From QIAW01 sp035487295 (lineage in GTDB: Bacteria; Acidobacteriota; Terriglobia; Terriglobales; Acidobacteriaceae): 64,000 bases of DNA. Under the pieces are notes generated by a model. The model made no database searches, was not told the DNA's origin, and saw nothing but the letters and a program-made list of their open reading frames with translations. Position numbers and translations under genes: made by a program. Position 1 is the stretch's first letter. Each line of letters starts with the position of its first letter. Below are positions 53,199 to 62,091 of this stretch, one piece after another. Location of the stretch: positions 62,001 to 126,000 of the forward strand of contig DATHMH010000015.1 in the NCBI GenBank assembly GCA_035487295.1, read 5' to 3'.

Positions 53199-53410
53199 AC
53201 TCAGCAGTCAGCTCTCAGCACTCAGCCAGTGAAGCAGCATTTAGCACTTGGCATTTGGCCCTTAGAAATATTCGTGGCCTCCAATGTTGACTGGCCGAGA
53301 ACCTGGCTTGCTATATCTCGATTTTTATTCTCACCCGCTACAGCCGTCTAGGGGCTAAATGCTAAGTGCCAAATGCTAAATGCTTGCTTAGTGGCTGAGT
53401 GCTGAATGCT
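53199..53410. repeat. Large composite inverted repeat of two heptad types
   Basis: Left arm: four ACTCAGC-type units (53199-53226), then gcattta-gcacttg-gcatttg-gccctta (53237-53264). Right arm (53352-53410) is the mirrored order in reverse complement: gggctaa-atgctaa-gtgccaa-atgctaa, then gctgagt-gctgaat. The two word types keep their order in both arms. Between hitA-like and rlpA starts. Confidence 0.85.
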
Positions 53411-53415
53411 TCTTT

Positions 53416-54180
53416 TCAATCAATCCGCACCAGATAAATTCCACCTTCGGGCGTCGTGTTTTCCCGTGCGATCTGCTGGGCTCGCTGCTTATCGTCGTTG
53501 AGCACGCGTACGCGCACCCACCAGTCGCGGCGCGGGCCTTTGAAGTCGAGCACCTTGGCCGTGCGGTAACGGCGCTCCAGTTTATCTTTCACCTGGGTTG
53601 CGGTATTTTCATCGCCGAAGCCGCCAATCTGCACCTCCCAGCGTCCGCCGGTGTTGAGATTGGCTGGCGCTTGCAGCACTTCGAGCTTCACCTTGGCGAT
53701 TCCAGGATGGTAGACGCTGATGCGCCTGGCGGCTTCCATGGAAAGATCAATGATGCGGTCGGCCACGAACGGCCCCCGATCGGTGATTCGTACCGTCACT
53801 GACTCCCGCGTTGCCAGGTTGGTCACGCGCACCATGGAGTTCAGTGGAAGGGTAAGGTGGGCGGCGGTGAGCTGGTGCATGTCGTAAATCTCGCCATTCG
53901 ACGCCCTGTGTTTGTCATAATCCGGTCCGTACCAGCTCGCCAGGCCGGTTTGCATGTAAAGGGGCTGAGTGTTGCGCCGTACCGAAGGCGCAATCGCACC
54001 CGAAGTAGGCGAACTGTTTTCTCCTGAATCGGACTCAGGAACAGAGGAAGCGGAGATCGAAGGCGCCGTGGGAACAGACGCCTGTGCTGGTCTCTTTTCG
54101 CCGCATCCCGCCAGCAAAACCGCTACCGCGGTCAGCACAAGGATTCCAGGCAGATAACCCGGCTTCACGAATGGATTCAC
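53416..54180 (-). CDS. rlpA: Septal-ring lipoprotein RlpA with SPOR domain
   Basis: 254 residues. The lipobox LLAGC gives a lipidated Cys at 26, followed by a Ser/Pro-rich linker. The RlpA double-psi beta-barrel (about 75-165) holds GLASWYGPDYDKHRASNGE and VRITDRGPFVADRIIDLS. The SPOR domain (about 178-254; WEVQIGGFGDENTATQVKDK) binds denuded glycan at the septum. It is an outer-membrane lytic transglycosylase in family members that have been studied. Confidence 0.9.
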   Translation of the reverse strand: MNPFVKPGYLPGILVLTAVAVLLAGCGEKRPAQASVPTAPSISASSVPESDSGENSSPTSGAIAPSVRRNTQPLYMQTGLASWYGPDYDKHRASNGEIYDMHQLTAAHLTLPLNSMVRVTNLATRESVTVRITDRGPFVADRIIDLSMEAARRISVYHPGIAKVKLEVLQAPANLNTGGRWEVQIGGFGDENTATQVKDKLERRYRTAKVLDFKGPRRDWWVRVRVLNDDKQRAQQIARENTTPEGGIYLVRID

Positions 54181-54499
54181 GTTCTTTTAAGATGCGGAAA
54201 CAAAAAGCAGAGCAGCTTGATTATGGCCGCTCCCCCGCGAATCGGTCAATTGAGCAATGAGATTCCCTAAAACAGAACCAAAATTGCTACGGATGCGAGT
54301 ATCCAGCGTGGCGCCTTTTCGCATCTTATTGTTCTTGTAAGTAATAGAAAATATGACTCCTCTTACGCCGAAAAAGACGTAAGGTGAAAAATTGTAAAGA
54401 TGTAGTTTTCGCATGCTGCGGGACTATTCGGAACGAGATTTTTGGTCTATAGTGTTCCTAATTCCCGAACCCAATCGCCTGGCAAGCTGCATTATTCAT
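54181..54499. other. Divergent gap upstream of rlpA
   Basis: About 320 bp with an AT-rich core (54290-54420). No gene or clear promoter found; a 75-codon minus-strand ORF there looks like chance. Confidence 0.45.
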
Positions 54500-55582
54500 A
54501 TGATACGGATCGGTATTGTGTTCGGGATGAGCCTGGTTGTGTCGCTCATGTGTTTTGCCCAAGGTTCTGCCGCTGCGGCAGACCCCCGAAACCTTACACC
54601 CAAAAATTGCTGCCATATCGCTTTAGCTGAACAAACCCGGCCGCAGCTTTCTTTTGCCGCCTGCCATGCGTCGCAAAGGGAGGGCCAGAAAAAAGAAGAC
54701 CCGTCGCTCACGCTTGCCGCATTGAAATTGCCTCAATCTTTGGCTGATACAGCCAGTGAAAATGCTGTGAGCGTCGAAAATGGTCTACCGGAAGCCCCAT
54801 CGGGAGGAAGTTATTCTGCGTCATCGTTGCCTGATGCTGCCAGCAGTACCCGCATTGCGCTTACCCAGAACGGCTCGCCGGCCGGCAGAGATCGCGTGCC
54901 CGTGGCGGTGTATCCCATCATATTTCCCTATACACCAAGAGAGAAGTTTGGGCTGTTCGTGCGCGATATTTACGATCCTTTCAATTTCATGGCCGAGGCC
55001 TTCAATGCCTTATGGGCACAATCGCAGGGCGACCCGCGCGCCTATGGCGGAGGCATGGGCGGCTACGGAAGAAGGCTAGGGGCCATGGTCGGCACCGATA
55101 TTGTGGGCGAGTTCACGGGAACATTTTTGTTCCCTTCGATCCTGCACACCGATCCGCGCTACTTTCGCATGGCGCGCGGTTCCTTGAGACGGCGTTTCTT
55201 CTATGCTGTCACCCGCCAGCTTATCGCCAAGAGCGACTCCGGCGACGATACCTGGAATGCCTCAAGATTTCTCTCCGGCCTGGCCACCACCGCCGTCTCT
55301 GGCAGTTACTATCCTCACCGCGACCGCAGCTTTCCCGGCATTGTGCAGCACACCCTGGTGAATATGGGCTTCGATGCGCTGGATGACTCCTTCCGCGAGT
55401 TCTGGCCCGACCTCGCGCACAGGTTGCACCTTCCCACTTTTGTAATTCGCCGCACCGCTGATCCTACATTTATCGATCCCATGGATCCGCAGCCCATGCC
55501 GATTACCGAACCGGCAAATCCACGGGCCACCCCATCGCCGACAGATAAGAAGGCCCCGGGACTCCCCCAGAACTTGCAGTAG
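54500..55582 (+). CDS. Conserved exported hypothetical protein
   Basis: 360 residues. A signal peptide (MIRIGIVFGMSLVVSLMCFAQ) is followed by a low-complexity region to about 150, then a conserved-looking domain: REKFGLFVRDIYDPFNFMAE, GGGMGGYGRRLGAMVGTDIV, SILHTDPRYFRMARGSLRRR, YYPHRDRSFPGIVQHTLVNM. I have the impression that this domain recurs in Acidobacteria, but no family name is known to me. Probably outer-membrane or periplasmic. The ATG at 54500 starts the leader; a 54413 ATG is open. Confidence 0.6.
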   Translation: MIRIGIVFGMSLVVSLMCFAQGSAAAADPRNLTPKNCCHIALAEQTRPQLSFAACHASQREGQKKEDPSLTLAALKLPQSLADTASENAVSVENGLPEAPSGGSYSASSLPDAASSTRIALTQNGSPAGRDRVPVAVYPIIFPYTPREKFGLFVRDIYDPFNFMAEAFNALWAQSQGDPRAYGGGMGGYGRRLGAMVGTDIVGEFTGTFLFPSILHTDPRYFRMARGSLRRRFFYAVTRQLIAKSDSGDDTWNASRFLSGLATTAVSGSYYPHRDRSFPGIVQHTLVNMGFDALDDSFREFWPDLAHRLHLPTFVIRRTADPTFIDPMDPQPMPITEPANPRATPSPTDKKAPGLPQNLQ

Positions 55583-55609
55583 CCAAGCCCAGCAGCTAGA
55601 ATCGCGCCC

Positions 55610-56071
55610 ATGCTTCGTGCACGTCGTATTCATCACGTCTCTATTCTTGTTGTCTTCAGCCTCTTATTCGCGGGTTGCACCAAGTGGCCCGAGAAGGCCT
55701 CCGCCTGGTCAAACGCCACGGGCGCAGAGCAGTTCGAGCGCCTCTGGTGGCAGGATGTAAAGGAAAAAAACTGGGACGAGGTTGAAAGGCATCTGGCGTC
55801 TACCTATGTCTACCAGACGTCGGGGATGGTACGTGATCGTGATGCCACCATGGAGCACTTCAAAAAGCTGGAAATTACCGACTATGCGCTGGGTAATGTG
55901 GAACTGCATCCTAACGGCGATTCCGTGGTGATTACCTACACCATGGATTTAAAAGGCGTCTACGATGGCCAGTCTCTGCAATTGTCCCAAACCCGTATGA
56001 TGTCGGTATGGCAGCAACAAAAACAAGGCTGGGCTGCGATTGCCCACGCCGATTCTTTTTCCATGCAATAG
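55610..56071 (+). CDS. Lipoprotein with NTF2/SnoaL (DUF4440)-like domain
   Basis: 153 residues. The lipobox LFAGC puts a lipidated Cys at 23. The domain LWWQDVKEKNWDEVERHLAS, DATMEHFKKLEITDYALGNV and SVWQQQKQGWAAIAHADSFS fits the NTF2-like cone fold. Ligand unknown. It follows the 54500 gene by 27 bp, likely the same transcript. Confidence 0.7.
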   Translation: MLRARRIHHVSILVVFSLLFAGCTKWPEKASAWSNATGAEQFERLWWQDVKEKNWDEVERHLASTYVYQTSGMVRDRDATMEHFKKLEITDYALGNVELHPNGDSVVITYTMDLKGVYDGQSLQLSQTRMMSVWQQQKQGWAAIAHADSFSMQ

Positions 56072-56080
56072 AAATTTCAT

Positions 56081-57088
56081 TCAATGCCAGCGGGTGGTGA
56101 AGTTGGTTTGGATGGTGCCACCGTAGGCCGAGGTGAAGCCGGGCACATCGCTGGTAGATTCGGGCCCATCCAACGGTTCGGCGGTAATAATGTACGAGTC
56201 TGCCGGGACCCCCTGAATCAAATAAGTGCCGTCGGGTTTGCTTAAAGTGCTGATAGGTGACTTGCGCAGGTTAAAACTAGTGGGAAAGGGAAGCGCGCTG
56301 CTGGTAGATCCGGCATAAACGTGCGCGCCGAAAACCGCTGCGTTGCTGCCCAGCATTCGCACCGTTCCCGCGATGCTGCCTGTAGTCACATCGGCAATCG
56401 CCTTCGGATAAAGCGTGGAGATGCCGGCATCATCGTCATAACTCAGGGTATGTTCGCTGGCAGGAGCAAACGGGAACATGATGGCCCGGGTTACGCCGGT
56501 GTGGTCCATTCCCAGGAAGTGTCCGGCTTCGTGCGTGGCCACGGTTTGCAGGTCCTGCGTCGAGCCGCTGCCGGTTCCATCCGTAGTGAACTGGACGTTA
56601 GGGTTAAAAATAATGTCTGACTTGATAATTTGACCGTCAAAGGCGGCAACTCCGCCATGGCCGTCACTGTGTCCTCGGGTAACGGTTGTGGTGATGGTGA
56701 CAGCCAGGGTGCCGGAATCTTTGCTGAAGTCGGCATCCATGCAGACAAAGCAGATCAGATTAATGTTGGCCGGAGACGAGGCTTCCGCAGAGACCGAACT
56801 GTCTGCGCCGCGAGTGACAGGAACATTCGCGTTGGGCGCCGAAGTCCAGGTATCGAAAACGGCTTGTATCACGCTTGCCGCCGAATTGCTCCCCTGGATA
56901 TTCGACCCGGTAGCCGGATTCAAATTCCATTGCACGGGAAACCCGGCGAAATTCCAGCGGTTGGCAACTATGTTGTTGCCGACCTTGGTCAGCTCGGGAA
57001 GGTGTGAAGAGGCCGGCGGCGGCAGCAGCATGCTTACAGCCGCGAGGGCAGCCACAAGAAGGATACGATGGAAGTTCCGTCCGCTCAT
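56081..57088 (-). CDS. Matrixin-like zinc metalloprotease with C-terminal regulatory-like domain
   Basis: 335 residues. A signal peptide (about 1-28) is followed by a metzincin catalytic domain with zinc motif HEAGHFLGMDH (His186, Glu187, His190, His196) and Met-turn AIMFP (Met204), then a carboxypeptidase-regulatory-like beta domain (GSIAGTVRMLGSNAAVFGAH). Secreted protease. It is last in a three-gene operon: its ATG overlaps the stop of the upstream gene by 4 bp. Confidence 0.87.
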   Translation of the reverse strand: MSGRNFHRILLVAALAAVSMLLPPPASSHLPELTKVGNNIVANRWNFAGFPVQWNLNPATGSNIQGSNSAASVIQAVFDTWTSAPNANVPVTRGADSSVSAEASSPANINLICFVCMDADFSKDSGTLAVTITTTVTRGHSDGHGGVAAFDGQIIKSDIIFNPNVQFTTDGTGSGSTQDLQTVATHEAGHFLGMDHTGVTRAIMFPFAPASEHTLSYDDDAGISTLYPKAIADVTTGSIAGTVRMLGSNAAVFGAHVYAGSTSSALPFPTSFNLRKSPISTLSKPDGTYLIQGVPADSYIITAEPLDGPESTSDVPGFTSAYGGTIQTNFTTRWH

Positions 57089-57657
57089 TGGCTCAGCCTT
57101 TGGGCGCGTTGTATGCGGTTTTCCAGATCATGCAGGGTCATCGGAGTAGATTGCGAAACGCTCTGCTCTCCGGCGGCATTGAGCCATTGCACCTCGGGAA
57201 CTCCATTGCTCACGCGCACCTCGCCGGAGCTGAGGCGTTCAACGCGGAAGTTGCCCTGCACCAGACCCACAACCACATGAGTGCCGTCTTTGGCTTCGCT
57301 GGGGCGGAGAAAGAGCACAGCTTCTTCTCCCGCCGGCCAATAGCGCACACCGGAGACGTGCTGGGTCGTGCCGTCAACGCTGCCCCCAAGTTGTTTCACC
57401 ACAACCTTGGCGGGCGCCTGGCCTTTGAGGGTTCGAGCCACAGTAAACTCCGTGTAGGTATATATAAGGCTGTGCTGGTCGTTCCACTGCGACCACGAGC
57501 GCGTTGCCTCGCCTTGCATGATGAGCGCTGCGTTCTGGGTAAGGGCTTCAACCGGCATGGGAACCATGCTTGTTCCCAGCAACAGGGGAGTGGAAGCGAG
57601 GATGAATAACGGCAGCAGATATTTTCTAATCACACGCGTTCTTATTGGACTCATCAT
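57085..57657 (-). CDS. Exported hypothetical protein, partner of the metalloprotease
   Basis: 190 residues. The leader has a TM-like segment (KYLLPLFILASTPLLLGTSM). The beta-rich domain has EALTQNAALIMQGEATRSWS and TYTEFTVARTLKGQAPAKVV, a pattern I associate with conserved proteins next to matrixins. It overlaps both neighbours by 4 bp (57654-57657 and 57085-57088). Function unknown; chaperone, inhibitor or co-secreted substrate are possibilities. Confidence 0.65.
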   Translation of the reverse strand: MMSPIRTRVIRKYLLPLFILASTPLLLGTSMVPMPVEALTQNAALIMQGEATRSWSQWNDQHSLIYTYTEFTVARTLKGQAPAKVVVKQLGGSVDGTTQHVSGVRYWPAGEEAVLFLRPSEAKDGTHVVVGLVQGNFRVERLSSGEVRVSNGVPEVQWLNAAGEQSVSQSTPMTLHDLENRIQRAQRLSQ

Positions 57658-58190
57658 TGGATCTCCAATCCGCCGGTGAAGGTGGTGACGTCGCCGTTGG
57701 TGGCCTGCAAAATCACCGTGCGCGCACCCAGGGCGGCATTGCTGGCAATCGCTGCCTGAAAGGCGATTCCAGGGATTCCGGTCGTTGATTGGACACCCCG
57801 AATTTGTGAAATCCCAATATCGGAAGGGCCAGAGATGGAAACTTGCATGCTGCTGGAAAGTCCCGGCCCGAAGAGCAGAACAGTGACCGTTGAACCCCGC
57901 GAGACGATAGTCCCGGTGTTATTGGCCGAACCCGCCGAACTCGTCGTGGCTCCGAGCGCCTGAGCATTGGGCGGCGGGCTCGACGCGGGCAGGGAAACCG
58001 CAATATCCATTCCAGAAGCTGCCTGGCCGCCGGCCAGGTTAACGACAGTGGGCGCATTCACGCCGCCGGTGCTGGGTGGAGTGACAGGGTTACTATTATT
58101 ATTGGACGCCGAGTGAGCGGAGGTTCCGCAACCGCTCATCATTACAATGGCCGTAAACAAAACGACGAAACCAAACAGCCTGCGCGTCAT
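57654..58190 (-). CDS. Lipoprotein with IPT/TIG-like domain
   Basis: 178 residues. Signal MTRRLFGFVVLFTAIVMMSG-C gives a lipidated Cys at 21. After a Ser/Asn/Pro linker comes an Ig-like sheet (STVTVLLFGPGLSSSMQVSI, GARTVILQATNGDVTTFTGG) of the IPT/TIG kind. First gene of the matrixin operon; its stop overlaps the next ATG by 4 bp. The frame is open upstream to 59105 across the divergent mutY gene, which is not a real extension. Confidence 0.7.
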   Translation of the reverse strand: MTRRLFGFVVLFTAIVMMSGCGTSAHSASNNNSNPVTPPSTGGVNAPTVVNLAGGQAASGMDIAVSLPASSPPPNAQALGATTSSAGSANNTGTIVSRGSTVTVLLFGPGLSSSMQVSISGPSDIGISQIRGVQSTTGIPGIAFQAAIASNAALGARTVILQATNGDVTTFTGGLEIQ

Positions 58191-58346
58191 AATCTTAATC
58201 GGGAGCGCAATCGAGCGCCGTGTTGCGCGAGAGGGCAGCTCTCTCGCCCAGCGGGATTGCTGCTCCTTCGTATAGAGATGTTCTGGCCAAAGTACATGTT
58301 GCTTTGCCAGCCCTGAAGAATAAACTTCAAGTACAATCGAAGCTTT

Positions 58347-59438
58347 GTGAATCATCCTGGCAACAAAAAATCCAAGAGTGCAGCCCTGCATAAACCGGTT
58401 CAGGCTGTGCGCTTTCGCCGCGCTCTCTTGCGCTGGTATGACGCTTACCGGCGCGATCTGCCCTGGCGCGGAGAGCATGATGCCTACAAGATATGGATCT
58501 CTGAAATCATGCTGCAACAGACCCGGGTTGCTGTCGTGCTTGACCGCTATGGCCGCTTCCTGTCGCGTTTTCCCAGCCTCCATGCGCTGGCTGCCGCCCA
58601 GGTTACCAGTGTTCTGGTGGAGTGGAGTGGGCTGGGCTACTACCGCCGCGCCCGCGCTCTGCATGCCGCCGCCCGAATCGTTGTTCGCGAGCATGGCGGC
58701 AAGTTGCCGCAGTCTGCCGAGGGGCTTCGCCACCTGCCGGGGATAGGGCGTTACACCGCCGCCGCCATCGCCAGCATCGCCTTTGGCGAAGTCGTTTCCG
58801 TGGTGGATGGCAACGTGGAGCGCGTGCTGCAGCGTTTTTGCGGCCCGAGTTCCATCCGCGCAAATGAGGACTATTGGCGGCGCGCCGGTGAGCTGCTCGA
58901 TCCGCAGCGTCCCGGCGATTTCAATCAGGCCATGATGGAGTTGGGCGCCACCGTCTGTCTGCCGCGGGCGCCACTGTGTTCCCAGTGTCCGCTGGCACGG
59001 TTGTGCCGCGGACGCGCGCAATTGGCAGGCGCCCGAAAACTGCGGCGGCCGGATACGACCGAATCGCGCAAGAAGGTTCGGGCCGCCTATCGCGTGCTGC
59101 TGCATCAGAGCTGCGTGTACCTGGTGCAGCGTCCGGCTGACGCCACGCTCATGCCCTCGATGTGGGAGCTGCCGCAGCGCGCTGAGCGTATCCCTGTATC
59201 ATCGGCTGCCGCATCGAGTGTCCGTCTGCGGCATTCCATTACCAACACCGATTTTGAAATTATCGCCGGCCTCGAACGCCAGGCCTCAAGACGCGAGCTC
59301 GTTGGAGCAAACCGCAACCGGCAAGATCCGGGCGCTACGCCAGGGTCGGCGAGATGGGTGCATATACGGCGGCTCAACCGGCTTCCGCTCACGGGACTGG
59401 CTCGCAAGATTCTGCGGCGCTTCTCGCTCCTCGATTAA
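58347..59438 (+). CDS. mutY: A/G-specific adenine glycosylase MutY
   Basis: 363 residues. Removes adenine mispaired with 8-oxoguanine. Catalytic Glu53 in SEIMLQQT, HhH motif LPGIGRYTAAAIAS (130-143), catalytic Asp154 in VVDGNVERV, and a [4Fe-4S] cluster C204-x6-C211-x2-C214-x5-C220. The C-terminal domain (about 240-360) is NUDIX-like for 8-oxoG recognition. The start is GTG at 58347. Divergent from the matrixin operon. Confidence 0.93.
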   Translation: MNHPGNKKSKSAALHKPVQAVRFRRALLRWYDAYRRDLPWRGEHDAYKIWISEIMLQQTRVAVVLDRYGRFLSRFPSLHALAAAQVTSVLVEWSGLGYYRRARALHAAARIVVREHGGKLPQSAEGLRHLPGIGRYTAAAIASIAFGEVVSVVDGNVERVLQRFCGPSSIRANEDYWRRAGELLDPQRPGDFNQAMMELGATVCLPRAPLCSQCPLARLCRGRAQLAGARKLRRPDTTESRKKVRAAYRVLLHQSCVYLVQRPADATLMPSMWELPQRAERIPVSSAAASSVRLRHSITNTDFEIIAGLERQASRRELVGANRNRQDPGATPGSARWVHIRRLNRLPLTGLARKILRRFSLLD

Positions 59439-59474
59439 AATAAAATTAATAAGAAGGATTGGAAGGAGACTGAT

Positions 59475-59975
59475 ATGCCTGCTTTGAACGCGGGAGCCCG
59501 CGCGCCGGAGTTTTCGCTCAACCTGATGGGCCAGGACGGAAAATTTTCCCTGGAAAAAGCCCGTGCCCACGGACCTGTGCTGGCCGCATTTTTCAAAGTT
59601 GGTTGCCCGACCTGCCAATTGGCTTTTCCATATCTAGAACGCCTGTTCGCAGCCTACGGCAACGATAAAGCGCAGATTGTCGGGGTTTCACAGGATAACG
59701 CCGCCGATACCGCCGCCTTCGCGCAAAAATTCGGCGTGAAATTTCCGATCGCGCTCGATGAGATTGGCAAGTATCTCGCGTCGAGGGCCTACGGGCTGAC
59801 CAATGTTCCCACTGTGTTCTGGATATCTCCCGAAGGCAAAGTCGAATTTTCCAGCGTGGGCTGGGACAAAAAAGATATGGAGCGGCTCAACCGGTACTAT
59901 GCCGCTGCCACGGGCAAGCCCGGGATCGAATTATTCAAGCCTGGGGAAAGCATCCCCGATTTCAAACCCGGTTGA
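59475..59975 (+). CDS. Thioredoxin-fold redox protein (TlpA/AhpC-TSA-like)
   Basis: 166 residues without a signal peptide, so cytosolic. GARAPEFSLNLMGQDGKFSL is the AhpC/TSA-type start, the active site is GCPTC (Cys44, Cys47) and the cis-proline loop is TNVPTVFWIS. A disulfide reductase or peroxiredoxin-like role is likely. Ribosome site AAGGAG 8 bp upstream. It may be co-transcribed with mutY, which would suit oxidative-damage defence. Confidence 0.82.
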   Translation: MPALNAGARAPEFSLNLMGQDGKFSLEKARAHGPVLAAFFKVGCPTCQLAFPYLERLFAAYGNDKAQIVGVSQDNAADTAAFAQKFGVKFPIALDEIGKYLASRAYGLTNVPTVFWISPEGKVEFSSVGWDKKDMERLNRYYAAATGKPGIELFKPGESIPDFKPG

Positions 59976-60207
59976 GGGACCAAGAGCTGATCCGCGGTCG
60001 CGGATGGATTCCCGCTGAAAGAAACGGGGCCAGTTAAAAGAACAAAACAAAAAAGAACGATATTTAAGATTCTCAATGGTTTATTTATAAGTTTGCGAGA
60101 GTGATGAAGAAACGCCACCCCTTCGGGTTGTTCGTCTCTCATGTTCCGACGTGGTCTATAATCCTCTGCTGCCTGTAATCAGTTCTGCTGTATTCCTCGG
60201 AGGTTCC

Positions 60208-61944
60208 ATGCATCACCGTGCGTGCCTGTTGCTCATATCCATTCTTGTTCTTGTCTCTCCAATCGCCCTCATGGCCCAGACCGCAAAGCCATTGGCTGCA
60301 AATATTCCTGCAAATCTGAACAAGACCACCGCTAAAAAGACCGCGGTTGTTGGCGCCCATACGGGCCTGCCCGCCGGAGTCGTGGCCACCATGGACGCCA
60401 TCAGCGGCGACCGCATTCGCGAGCACATACGCTTTCTCTCGCATGATCTGCTGGAAGGGCGCGGCACCGGCGCGCGCGGTGGCGACATTGCCGGGCAGTA
60501 CATTGCCACGCAATTTGCTTTGCTGGGCCTCGAGCCCGCCGGGGACGACGGGACGTTCCTGCAAAAAGTTCCGATGGTCGGGCTCACAGCGCAGCCGGAT
60601 ACCAAGTTTGCCATCGTGCATGACGGCCAGGAAGTTGAGCTGAAAGCCGGCGACGAATACGTCGCCACCGATGAGACCCAAAACGCCAGCAGCGATATTG
60701 ACGCCGACATTGTTTTTGTCGGTTACGGCATCGAAGCTCCGGAGTACAAATGGAACGACTACAAAGATGTTGACCTCAAAGGCAAGGTGCTGATGATGGT
60801 GGTCAACGAGCCGCCATCCGATGATCCCAATTTCTTCAAGGGCAAGGCGCTGACCTACTACGGCCGCTGGACCTACAAGTTTGAAGAAGCCGCTCGCAAG
60901 GGAGCGGTAGCGGTCTTGCTGGTTCATAAGGAAGGCTTCGACCCCTATGGATGGGACGTAGTGCGCAACTCCTGGTCGGGCGAGCAGTCGCGCCTGCGCG
61001 GGGAAGAGGGCCCCAAGTTGAAAGCCGCGGCCCGCATTCACGAAAGCGTGGCCCGCAAGATTGCCGCCATGGCCGGCGGGGATTTTGATGATTGGCTTAA
61101 GCAAATCGCCTCCCCCGATTTTCGTCCTATTCCAATACCGTTACGCCTCAAGGCGCATATGGTGACCAAGGTGCGTCCCTTCGAATCGAATAACGTCATC
61201 GGTAAAATCTCCGGATCAGATCCCAGGAAAAAAGACGAGGCGGTCATGTACACCGCCCATTATGACCATCTGGGGATTCATCCCGACCAGCCCGGCGACA
61301 ACATCTATAACGGCGCCATGGACAACGCCTCCGGCTGCGGCATCATCATGGAAATTGCGCGCGCCTTTGCCACGGCGCCGCAGCGCCCGGCGCGCTCTAT
61401 CCTGATTGTCTCGGTTACCGCGGAAGAACAGGGCCTGCTGGGCTCACAATATTTTGGAGAGCACCCGCCGATCCCCGCCGGCAAGATCGCTTTGGACCTG
61501 AACTATGACGATGTTCCCGCGCGTGGCGTCCCTGAAGAGACCGAAGTCGTGGGTTCTGAGCGCACCAATTTCTATCCCGTGGTGCAGCAGACGGCCCAAG
61601 AGTTCGGCCTGACCATCATTCCCGATTCGCACCCGGACGCAGGCCACTACTACCGCTCCGATCATTTCAGCCTGGCGCGCGTCGGCATTCCCTCATTTTC
61701 CATCAACGAAGGTATGAAGTATCAGGGGCACACCCGCGAGTGGGGCATGGAGCAGGCCGACTACTTCACAAAAAATATTTACCACCACCCCAGCGATGAG
61801 CTCCGTCCTGACATGGATTTCCACGGCGACGCCATCATGGCCCGCTTCGGCTTTGCCCTGGGCTGGAAGGCGGCGAACCTGCCGCAATTGCCCCAATGGC
61901 AGCATGGCGACGAGTTCGAGGCCGCAAGGCTACAGGGTCATTAA
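60208..61944 (+). CDS. Exported M28-family metallopeptidase with PA domain
   Basis: 578 residues. A signal peptide (MHHRACLLLISILVLVSPIALMAQ) is followed by an N-terminal helix region (HIRFLSHDLLEGRGTGARGG), a PA-type insert (about 150-260; DIVFVGYGIEAPEYKWNDY) and the M28 dinuclear zinc catalytic domain: AHYDHLGI (His, catalytic Asp), GAMDNASGCG (bridging Asp), SVTAEEQGLLGSQYF (Glu base and ligand), LDLNYDD and HHPSDEL (last His). Aminopeptidase or carboxypeptidase in the envelope. CGGAGG ribosome site before the ATG at 60208. Confidence 0.9.
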   Translation: MHHRACLLLISILVLVSPIALMAQTAKPLAANIPANLNKTTAKKTAVVGAHTGLPAGVVATMDAISGDRIREHIRFLSHDLLEGRGTGARGGDIAGQYIATQFALLGLEPAGDDGTFLQKVPMVGLTAQPDTKFAIVHDGQEVELKAGDEYVATDETQNASSDIDADIVFVGYGIEAPEYKWNDYKDVDLKGKVLMMVVNEPPSDDPNFFKGKALTYYGRWTYKFEEAARKGAVAVLLVHKEGFDPYGWDVVRNSWSGEQSRLRGEEGPKLKAAARIHESVARKIAAMAGGDFDDWLKQIASPDFRPIPIPLRLKAHMVTKVRPFESNNVIGKISGSDPRKKDEAVMYTAHYDHLGIHPDQPGDNIYNGAMDNASGCGIIMEIARAFATAPQRPARSILIVSVTAEEQGLLGSQYFGEHPPIPAGKIALDLNYDDVPARGVPEETEVVGSERTNFYPVVQQTAQEFGLTIIPDSHPDAGHYYRSDHFSLARVGIPSFSINEGMKYQGHTREWGMEQADYFTKNIYHHPSDELRPDMDFHGDAIMARFGFALGWKAANLPQLPQWQHGDEFEAARLQGH

Positions 61945-61954
61945 TTCATTTAAT

Positions 61955-61980
61955 GTAGAGACATAGCTTGCTACGTTTCT
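61955..61980. repeat. GTAGAGACATAGC/GCTACGTTTCT palindrome
   Basis: Degenerate hairpin of the 10119 family, just after the M28 peptidase stop. Confidence 0.55.
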
Positions 61981-62091
61981 TATGGTTTCACCACGGTGAC
62001 GCATTACTAATGTAATGTTTGGTCTGTAGGTAAACCCGTGCTAGAGTTTCCCCAGCAACTCTGAGTCACCCCTTGGGTCCGGTTGCAAACA

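Noticed and set aside
52639..53410. CRISPR array or tRNA-like structure
   Set aside because: The period is 7 bp with no unique spacers, and there is no cloverleaf.
54187..54414. 75-codon minus-strand ORF
   Set aside because: AT-rich, no ribosome site, no recognisable features; probably chance.
58191..59105. N-terminal extension of the TIG lipoprotein
   Set aside because: It runs antisense through mutY and would put the lipoprotein signal in the middle of a protein.
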